This document shows, piece after piece, positions 56,001 to 64,000 of a stretch of DNA of 64,000 nt. The notes beneath the pieces were generated by a model. The model saw only the letters and a program-made list of their open reading frames with translations. It made no database searches and had not been told where the DNA came from. How positions within the stretch are numbered: position 1 is the first letter of the stretch; each line of letters opens with the position of its first letter. The stretch is from Mesostigma viride (lineage: Eukaryota; Streptophyta; Mesostigmatophyceae; Mesostigmatales; Mesostigmataceae), in NCBI GenBank assembly GCA_009746045.1, contig RPFO01001124.1:1-64000 (forward strand), given 5' to 3'. A program made the position numbers and the translations under genes.

Positions 56001-59000
56001 GCGCCCCCGACATAACCCGCTATGGGATGACGTTGTGCCCCCAACATAACCAGCTATGGGATGACGTTGTGCCCCACAGACTTGCCTCAAGGCGGGAATG
56101 GAGGTTTCCTGGTTTCCCCTTTCACAGCCTGGTCTCTCTGGTGATGAGCCTGGTGTGGATACCCAGCCGCCAACTGCATCTCCCTGAGCATCTGACGATA
56201 GAGTCTCTTGCTTGAACATGGACAGTAGCGTATTTGTCCTTTGTGCCTTTACTCTGGTCCAGCTTAGCTCACAGGAAGCTATCACCGCCTACCCATGTAC
56301 ATCAACCCTCAAGCCACCAGAACTGCAAAGTTAGCGATGTGTACGACTCTCTGGCGAACGTTGCAATTGCGTAGGGTCGTGACCCCCATATCTGTGCTAA
56401 CACTGCTCTGCGTCACTGACATGGAGAACATGCCCCCTGCCTAGTCATCCGTGGGTCGGGGCCGGTGTGCTAGCATAACCGCTCCGACCGGTGCGGCCCT
56501 CGCATCAGCTGGGCAATGCAGGCCAGCCGTATGGGTGAGGGTGGGCGCTACAACCAAGCAGGCGGTAGGGGCATGACAAGGAGGTAGAGAATCCATGGCA
56601 AAGCAGATAGTCCCTTCTCCAGTGGTGGAGCATTGTAGCCTTGTTGCAGATTGACAAGTGAATTGCCTTGTTTACGGCTTGCCTCCCCTGCGGTGAAGCT
56701 CCTGGACATTTAGGAAGGCCCAATCTGCAAGCCTGATGCCAATGGTGAGCCATGCATCTGCCCTGCTTGTGGCCGCTAGCTCCTTCAAACATGCAAGCGA
56801 AAACGACGTGGACCGAAATGCTTTGGGAATGCAATGCCGGCCCCGCACCTTTTCTGCCAGAATCGCCTTGCATGCGCGTTCCTCCTGGACAGGGGCCAGA
56901 AAGGGCATTTACATCAACAGGTGCAGGCACACCATTGTTTTGCAGAGATGGGTTTAACTTGATCGGATTCACGACAAAGATTTTTACTGTCTAATGAGCT
57001 CTGGGGCGGCCACATGCCCTTGGCCACTCATGAAAAGATTTCGGCTGTCGGTCGCTCCACATGAGACAGTCATGACCTGTTTTGACATTGGCTACACCCT
57101 GGTGATTACTACACCCTAGTAAATCCACACCCTGGTAATATCTTTGGTCCAGGCTGCACCTGATGTGGGATTGCCCGCTGACGGGATGCTGTGTGGCCTC
57201 CGCTACGCAACGGGTCATTCATCATGTTGTGTGCGTGGATGGCCACAGGATGCAGGGGAAATGAACACAAGACCAAAGAACTGTGAAGGAAGCGAGGCAG
57301 CAGGGAAGGCGGGATGGAGGAGAGAAGGGAAAGCGGGTGGGTGCGATGATGGAGTTGGGTGGCATGGTGTGGGGCAAGGCGGGTGGACAGCAATGTGGGC
57401 ATTGTGTCTGTGTGTGTGCATGTATGTATGCCTGTGCGTGCTTGTGTGCACTGTGGTCTAGGGTGGGGGCGTCTTCGTGGTCTGCTTAGATGTGTGAATG
57501 AGTATGTGTGTGTGTGTGCGTGTGCCAGCAGGTGCCGCGTACCATGACCAGCGCGTCTTCCTCGCGCGTGTCGTTGCAAGCATCGATCTAGCATTGGAGC
57601 AAGGGCGAAGGAAGCAGGCAGGGCAACGGAGCAGGAAAAGGCGACACGTGGCAAATTGGTGGAGCAATACAGAACGTCATCTGAACACGTCAACAGCACA
57701 GCAAATATTCCACAGCGCCACCTATTCTGCATTCTTGCGTAAACAAGTTGCCTTGTGGCCCTGCTGTTTCCTGTGGCGATGAGCACATTGCCTAGTGGCC
57801 GTTTAATGGTGGCCTAGTGGCGGTCGCAATCACCCAGAATCCGTCACAAGAAGCAGGTAGCAAGGACAGTCCTGCCTACCCGTCAAATCACAAGCCGGCG
57901 GGCAGCTTTATGAGCATCAAGGTGCAATTGGGCATCATCCTGACTACTAGAAACACATGCACATCGGGTAACATGGATGCGATGCATGGGAACACGACAA
58001 CAAGGCAGCGGCAGGCGTGCGATTGTCACTATGGCCACGAATGGTACATCGATAAAGATAATTGATGGTAGAGATGTAGATATGGTAGTAATTAATTGTA
58101 GTAGATATAGTTACTAGAATTCTAATACACATTCCCTGTTGACATGGAGGAAAAGACAGCCACCATCACGCCACGCGGGATCATACCAGCGTCCGTACGG
58201 AGTGGAACTGGGATAGCGCATCCGCGTGCTCTTTCTGGAAGCTGTCCAGGTCTGCAGGCAGCGGAACAATGAAGTAATGCAAAGTATGCAATAGTAATGC
58301 ATGGGCAGGCGGGGAACCGAGCAGGGGCAGGATCAAGGGTACGTGTTAACTCAAACTACAACCTTACATGGTGCCTTGAAGGATCACCATCAGTTTGAAG
58401 GCAATGGAGAGCAGAAAGCTAGTCCTCAGCAGGGTGCAGGTGGCGGGGCGCAATCACGTCATCATGGTCCAATCTGCTGCCAATGGGGAGCACCAACGGC
58501 CATAGTGCACCTGCTATAGTGCACCTGCTATAGTGCACCTGCTATAGTGCACCTGCTATAGTGCACCTGCTATAGTGCACCTGCTATAGTGCACCTGCTA
58601 TAGTGCACCTGCTATAGTGCACCTGCTATAGTGCACCTGCTATAGTGCACCTGCTATAGTGCACCTGCTATAGTGCACCTGCTATCCCCCCAAGCCAATA
58701 AGAGGCAGGCCCAAGCGGAGAATAGGGTGACATGGGAGGAGGGGGGGGGACAAGGCTTGACAATGATTGGACAAAATGAGGATGGAGGGGATGAAGAAGT
58801 GGAGAGGGGGGACAAGACGGAGGGGGGGGCATCCAGAAGGGTTAGAAAGCAGCAACACACAGAAGGGATAGACAGCAGTAACACTCAGCCACAGTTCCAA
58901 GCTAGCTCGCTGGATTAGGTGGGTTTGTATCATATCAACGTGACAACCAGCGTAGGCCAGAAATATGGTGATAGAGTTGACCTGTGGTGACTCTAATCGT

Positions 59001-60738
59001 GGCACCACAATAATGCTTCATAGGCCAAGCGATAAACACTAAAGAATGCCAGCTGATTCATTACGCTCTGCATCACACGCCCTGGGAGCAACCGCACCCC
59101 TCCACACGCCCGCCTGGTCATGTGCAGTCTACACTGGTGCGATTCCAGGCAGGATGGCCTTCCTTGGCAATATCCAGAGCCAGCGGCAGCCCAGTGTGAA
59201 GCACAGCGAGCCTTCATGCCATAGCAGCCGCTGTGTGCAAATGTGTTCTGTGAAATGCTGTCCTCCTTACAGAGTCACCTCCTTGGGCGGAATGGCACAT
59301 GACACCATGTGGCAGTTTGGGGGGAACTAACGCCATGCAATGGCCAGTCTCTCCATCAACGGCACATGGAATTCGGTGGATGGGCACGTGTGCGGCAGCT
59401 GGCGTAGAAGTTTAAATAAACTGCACCAAGAATTCAAGTAAACTGTGCGAAAAGTCTGCACTGACGGTTCCTCTGCCCGATGATGACAAAGTTGACTGTG
59501 CCCACAACTCACCGGTGCTGATCTGCCCGATGAGCGCGCGGATGGCCTCCTTGGTCGCCTCGTTCTGCTCCTTGGCCGACTTGAGCTCTTTCTTCTCCAC
59601 CTTGATGACCGATTCTGGTGAGAGAGGGAGGGGGGGGGAAGGCATGCATTGCCGGTGGGAAGAGGTGGGAGGGGCATGCATGGCGGGGACAGCAGAGACA
59701 GGGGAGGGAGGGGTGAGGAGAAGGAGAAGGAGAAGGAGAAGGAGAAGGAGAAGGAGAAGGAGAAGGGGGGGATGAAGGTAGGGACTGCGTGGGGTGATAA
59801 TGGGGAGTGAGCGAAGGAATTAATCGTGGATATCACCAAGCAAACTGCCACAACAGACACAATGCCACCTGTGAACTACTGCCCTGGTGTAGCACCGTGA
59901 AAAAACAATGAAAATACATAGCTTCAAGCACAGTACAGTTATAGATATAACGTGTGAAAGCGTTTTTTGGATTGCTTGCTTGTGTCCATCCAAATGCTCA
60001 CGCACCGACTTCTGGATTGCTCTCCCCGCTGGTGGCGCCCTTGGCGATTCTGCTCATGAACCCTTCCTTCGTCTCAAGCTCCAGATAGTCAAACTTAAGC
60101 TTGGAAAAGAGCTCCTGCATCATATGGAGGTTGCGTTCACGCAAAGGAATAGCGATGTTCACGTTTCGTTGAATGTAAAACTCTCGCGGGAATTTCATTC
60201 AAGGAAACGAGGTTGCCCTTGCAAAGACTAGTTATCAGATATTCATGGTTAGAAACCAGGCCAACTTCCTGTGTCGGCTAGGGCAAGAAGCGTGGCTGAA
60301 TTGCTTACGTGCAGACGTCGAAGCTCCGCTTCACTCTTCCCCTTTCCTTGTACGATCGCCACTTCTTTGACCTTTTCGAAACGCTCACAGGACGCCTTCA
60401 GGCTTTCGAGCACCCTGTGGTAAGCAAGCACGAACACATATAGGGTAAATACCGTCAGAGAGCGTGTACTCCGTGGAAGTCACCCCTCCCTGGTGGACTA
60501 TGAGTTGCATTCCCTTTCATCCCGTTGCCAACCGGCAATTAGCAGCAAAGAGATAATGGTAACTAAACCGCGCTAACCTCAACAAATTTTCAGGCGTTGG
60601 GTCTGCAACGCTGCGTTGAAGTAACATGGTCGGTGCGTTCATCAATTCAGGGGAGTGCAAAAAAGCATCCCCGAAACTACTCGTGATGTCGCCGAAACTG
60701 AGCCTCTTGGCCACAGCCGGCGTTATGACCGACGCCAT
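53071..60738 (-). CDS. Ten-exon coiled-coil protein with RWD-like C-terminus, kinetochore-type candidate
   Basis: Exons on the minus strand: 60738-60578, 60414-60309, 60114-60006, 59614-59513, 58251-58187, 57587-57543, 55516-55424, 54743-54643, 54134-53831, 53139-53071. All have GT-AG borders and matching phases, giving 1155 nt and 384 aa. The ATG has a good context (AACATGGCG). Residues 1-45 are a polar leader. Residues about 46-260 are almost entirely helical with heptad-like patterns. They include LFSKLKFDYLELETKEGFM near residues 90-108, which recalls the L-x-Y-L-E-x-x-T-K-E-x-F signature of some kinetochore proteins. From residue 261 a compact domain starts (WYREMLRLLSNVSGTRLL), followed by two predicted beta strands (IVSLAVTTVL, VEHVITLVVDCESGALREL) around an Ala/Pro-rich loop, and a last helix (DVEVAEICQVV). 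That order fits an RWD fold as in Spc24/Spc25 or KNL1. The function is inference; no family was identified with certainty. Exon 6 (45 nt, TAG acceptor) is the least secure. Confidence 0.8.
55526..55661 (+). repeat. (GGGTGT)n microsatellite beside the exon 7 acceptor
   Basis: About 22 hexamer units with a few variants. In transcript sense it is (ACACCC)n and ends about 8 nt before the CAG acceptor of the exon starting at 55516. This is the same arrangement as the ACCCCAC tract in the GST gene. Confidence 0.95.
55800..56074 (+). repeat. 34-bp tandem repeat, eight copies
   Basis: Units of CCCC(A/G)ACATAACCAGCTATGG plus GATGACGTT(G/C)TG(C), at 34-bp steps from 55801, with few mismatches. It lies in the 2-kb intron between the exons at 57543 and 55516. 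There are no spacers, so it is not a CRISPR. Confidence 0.95.
56080..57540. other. Intron 6 of the ten-exon gene, remainder
   Basis: Only short unconvincing ORFs. There is a GTGTGTGTG-rich stretch at 57400-57530 and a repeated (A/C)ACACCCTGGT(G/A)AT word near 57095 and 57127. No exon fitting the phase of the flanking exons was found. Confidence 0.45.
58501..58685 (+). repeat. 14-bp tandem repeat, about 13 copies
   Basis: Perfect TATAGTGCACCTGC units in intron 4 (between exons at 59513 and 58251) of the ten-exon gene. Each unit holds the palindrome GTGCAC. Their near-identity suggests recent expansion. Confidence 0.97.
59716..59766 (+). repeat. (GGAGAA)n microsatellite
   Basis: About eight units of AGGAGA in the intron preceding the exon at 59614. 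In transcript sense it is a TTCTCC pyrimidine tract about 100 nt upstream of the acceptor. Confidence 0.92.
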
Positions 60739-61659
60739 GTTGTTTTCTCCTATGATTTCCAGCTATCAGCTACAGAAATCGTAGCCGGCTTGTCAGCTAA
60801 ATTCCTTTTGCGACCTTTTAAACTTTTCTACGGGTCCGTGGAGCTCTCACACACACGCAATAATAAATACAACAGGTACTTAAAAGTGTCTTTAGGACAG
60901 GCAATGACCTTGGTATTGCCGTTGGACGCACATGGGTCCATTCGACGTAGGGCGCATACATATTTGAAAAAAAATGCTTGGTAACGGGAACCACTGCTGC
61001 GCCTCAGTTCAGTTAAGTATCTGACTACCAGTCCTTAGTTAGTCAGTTAGTTATTTCTAGTTGAATCGCACGCCGCCCGTACCCGAGTGCCAAATTATGA
61101 GCCTCCCAGATAACCAGTGGTCAAGAAACATTTCTACTAGAGTTGGTTTGTTAGTACGAGATCTTTACGTACAGTTGCAAGGATTATTCGACAGACGGCA
61201 ATAATTTACCTTGTTGCATGACTTGGCATCACCGATTTTTGCGGAAATGATCGTCAAATTACCATATCCGCCCCGCATACCATTATTACTGGCGAACACT
61301 ACGCTTATCTCAAGAGTTTATGAGGCAGTTGCTTTCCATTATCAAGCTGGCACATGTTCGCGTTGTTTTGCAGGCGACACTAGGAGGAAGCTTGGGCACA
61401 AAATGAAAATGATGTAGCCTGTCATGCAATGTGCAAACTGGTCTTCTAATTGATGCAGCTAGCCTTCAATTAAGTCTAGCTCAGCAGTCGTATGGGATGA
61501 TCATCTTCTACGCGTGGAGGCAATGCTCCGCGTTATGAGTAGGCGTGCATGCCTGGGCGTGGAGCTAGCTTGCCATTCCGATTCAATCCAAACGGTTGAA
61601 GCCATGTGTGGGAATTTCTTCTCTGCACATGTCCTCAACAGTGATTAACGCAGTTGGGT
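60739..61659. other. Divergent intergenic region with two promoters
   Basis: About 0.9 kb between the start of the minus-strand coiled-coil gene and the plus-strand glycosyltransferase gene. No TATA box or recognised binding site was assigned. ORFs such as 60655-60984 read across the start of the minus gene and have no support. Confidence 0.45.
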
Positions 61660-64000
61660 ATGTTTCGAGGAAAACCTCGCCCAACAGAGCGAACCCGAAA
61701 GCGGTTCATCCGCCTTGCGTGGGGGGCTATTATTTCAGCAGCACTTTTCGTTATCTATCAAGCCTTCTGGCAAGTCCGCACTTCCGGAGTCCAGGAAGCT
61801 CCCGTCAACGGTGTACATCGCTATAGCAAGGGTGCATTCCAAAACCCAGTTACATGGGACGAAAAAGCGTTTGCAGACACCGCAGGGGCGTACAGACAGA
61901 GTGAGCAGCTGCCATTTCCCTCTAACGGTGAGAATGCTGCCCCGGAAACTCCTGAAATATCCCATGAAGGGGAGATCGAGACGCCGAAGGTCTTGGAGTT
62001 CACGCATGCAGGGAGGGTAGACCCTGCTGTCACCGTTGCGGAGGCAAACGTGGTCGAATTAGAGCCCTTGATTCCTGAAAATGTGCCGCCCGATGAACCT
62101 AACCCGGGCCATACGTTGCTGGATGAGATACATGTTCCTTCAGAACCCCAAGCATCCCTTGTGGACGTAGCAAGCGATGCCGCCACTACTACCGGGATGC
62201 CAGAAGCTAGCTCGTCGAGCCAGACCGGCTTTCCCGACCTTAGCTCTCCTCTTACTGATTCGGAAACTAAATCCCTTCCCGCCGAACCCCAGGAATCATC
62301 AGCCTCTGGACCAGGCTCCGCAGAGGCGGTCCCTCGTGCCCAGGTGTCGGAGGCCAGAATGCCAGCCCTGCACCCTCATCTCCTCACGCTCCGTTCGGTC
62401 GCCAGCCTGTCGCTCGCCGGCTTCTGCCCGCCCGGTTGCGACGTGCGTGGCGTTTGCAACCCTGAGACGGGCACCTGCGAGTGCCCCCCGGGTATGCGGG
62501 GTGCCTCGTGCGACCTGTTTGTGGGGGAGGGCGGCCAGCTGTGCCCGACTGAGGGAAGCATAGGCAGCACCACTGGTGGTCACCCTCAAAGCATGGCTGA
62601 TGGTCACTATAGAGGCAATGTGGGCAGCATGGCTGGTGGTCATCATGAGGGCAGCTCTCAAAGCACGCCAGGTGGCCGCAAGGGCAGCAGGGGGGGCACG
62701 GCCAAGGGTTCAGGCCATCATATAGGGGGCCTGTGTGCTGGCGAGCTCCCCTCTTCTAACTGCTGGCAACGCTGCAACGGTCGTGGGCGGTGCCTGGACC
62801 GGGTGCCACCTGCCCACGTGTTGTTCTCCGCACGCGCGGAGGCGGCCAAGAGGAGGGCCCGCGCAGAGGCCTCGCGGGCCGATGCGTCGGCTTCGGGCGA
62901 TGGCCTAACCACACACTCGACATCGGTTGCAACGGCCTCAACAATGGCACCAACAACAGCCACAAGCATGACACCTGCGCAGCATGAGGAGGCGTTGGAG
63001 GAGCTGGTCCTGCGCGGCAGCTGCTCGTGTTTCCCTGGCTACCGCGGCCATGCGTGCGAGGACGTGCTCTTCCCCGACATGTTCTGCATCAACGCATGCC
63101 ACAGGCGAGGGATGTGCATCCAGGTATTGTGGCTGGGTGGTGGTGGATTCGGCATGGAGGTAAGGACGTGCATGCAGGCATGAAGGGTTGTCGTGCAAAG
63201 TGGTGGGGCAGGTGGGGGGGGACGTGCACACAGGTCGGTGAAATGGCAGGGTGCGTGCCTATGCAGGGAGGCCACACGGCGCGGGACGTGGATGCACACG
63301 ACTGCAGTAGTTCACCAAGGCGACCACAGCTCGAGTGGGGGGGTGGATTTCCATGGAATATAGATACTGGTTCCTTTACTCTGTATTGGCAATTAAATAA
63401 CTAATAGGTACAGGTAGGTGGACGGTATGGGATGCGCACACAGGTAGGTGACACGGCGCGGGAGGGGTCTATGGGTATATCAGCCGGGTGGCACTTGGCG
63501 TGCACTTTGCTCACAGGTAGGCAGTTGGCCTGCGATGTGCACGCAGGCAGAGTTACCTCGGCCACCACGTGTGAAGGAGCGGCGTGGCTATTCTACTTCT
63601 ACCAACTGCGAGCACTGTTGGAGTCGGACGTTCCTATCCCCACTGCTGAAACATGTACAGTAGTGGACAGTATTGTAGCCACGTCACTGCCCTACTGCGC
63701 TCTACCGCGCACCCTGCAGGGCATCTTCCTGCGTCCTGATGACCCATGTTCGTTGGTCCTGTTGCTGCCCCTGTCATTTCCCTGCAGGGCTTCTGCCTGT
63801 GCCGTCCCGGGTTCTGGGGCATCGACTGCGGCTACGATCTGCTGCTGCCCTCCCTGCAGGCATCCGCTGTCCCCCTGCTCCCCCTCCACCCCACTCGCAC
63901 ATCTGCCAGCAGCCACAAAGCCAGCAGCCGCCAACCTTCGCCGCCCACCCAGCATGGTGTGGTTGCTTTCAAGCGTTTCTCCTCCCACAAGGCGTGGTGC
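61660..64000 (+). CDS. Exostosin-like (GT47-type) type II membrane glycosyltransferase, 5' part
   Basis: Exon 1 is 61660-63123 and exon 2 starts at 63788 (CTGCAG acceptor) and runs past the window end; phase 0, 488 plus at least 71 codons. Start ATG 61660 is the first in frame. A short basic tail (residues 1-18) is followed by one membrane segment at about 19-35 (LAWGAIISAALFVIYQAF), so the protein should be a Golgi type II protein. Residues 36-250 are a Pro/Glu/Ser-rich stem. An EGF-like module follows at about 253-285 (CDVRGVCNPETGTCECPPG). A Gly/Ser/His-rich insert comes next, then CNGRGRCLD near 368 and CSCFPGYRGHACED near 454. Last is a module split by the intron, CINACHRRGMCIQ joined to GFCLCRPGFWGIDC. 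The (R)RGxC...GFCxCxPGxWGxDC pattern is typical of green-algal exostosin-like proteins, but the catalytic domain lies beyond the window, so the GT47 call is inference. Confidence 0.7.

Noticed and set aside
55800-56074. CRISPR-like regular repeat
   Set aside because: The 34-bp units are contiguous without spacers, and the genome is eukaryotic with introns.
57109-57786. 225-codon minus-strand ORF over the exon at 57587-57543
   Set aside because: It reads the exon in a different frame from the phase-consistent gene model and is rich in simple His/Thr/Ser sequence.
60655-60984. Plus ORF across the start of the ten-exon gene
   Set aside because: It is antisense to exon 1 and its promoter, with no supporting features.

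Overview
This window looks like nuclear DNA of a green alga, probably a chlorophyte. The genes are GC-rich and split into many short exons with GT-AG introns. The products include an axonemal-type coiled-coil candidate and an exostosin-like glycosyltransferase with EGF modules. The introns are full of C- or G-rich microsatellites, and Copia, LINE and hAT elements are present. There are no bacterial-type operons, ribosome binding sites or CRISPR arrays. The taxonomic call is inference from these traits.

Layout. (1) 1-21318 is one large array of a 40-bp GC/CA-rich minisatellite (about 380 units), split at 11933-18052 by a young Ty1/copia retrotransposon (745-bp LTRs, 5-bp target duplication CATAC). 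The very long ORFs in the array are a by-product of a stop-free 40-bp unit. (2) 21319-24450 is gene-poor: a CACACG microsatellite, a truncated tRNA-Ser-like pseudogene, a short telomere-like run, local duplications and a recurrent 14-bp palindrome. (3) 24454-28870 holds decayed L1-like LINE pieces on the minus strand (a reverse transcriptase fragment with YADD, and an ORF1 fragment). (4) 29547-43048 (minus) is an 11-exon gene whose exon phases all join, encoding about 1173 aa. It is a coiled-coil protein with a dynein-light-chain-like motif. A 1.4-kb hAT element sits in one intron and a 486-bp hAT MITE in another. (5) 44464-47011 (plus) is a four-exon nu-class glutathione S-transferase of the YfcG/YghU type. 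(6) 47012-53070 is intergenic with further LINE debris, partly in inverted arrangement. (7) 53071-60738 (minus) is a ten-exon gene for a 384-aa coiled-coil protein with a C-terminal RWD-like segment, possibly a kinetochore component. (8) 61660 to the end (plus) is the 5' part of an exostosin-like type II membrane glycosyltransferase.

The protein genes form two divergent pairs: the axonemal-type gene with the GST, and the coiled-coil/RWD gene with the glycosyltransferase. Nothing suggests a shared pathway.

The most unusual signal is recurrent across all four genes. The last 10-40 bp of an exon plus its 5' splice site is often echoed once or several times inside the following intron, leaving a series of decoy donors. 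In one case this is an 86-bp tandem array. C- or G-rich microsatellites also tend to sit directly beside splice sites. I checked exon joins by hand from reading frame and splice-site sequence only; there are no transcript or homology-search data behind them.
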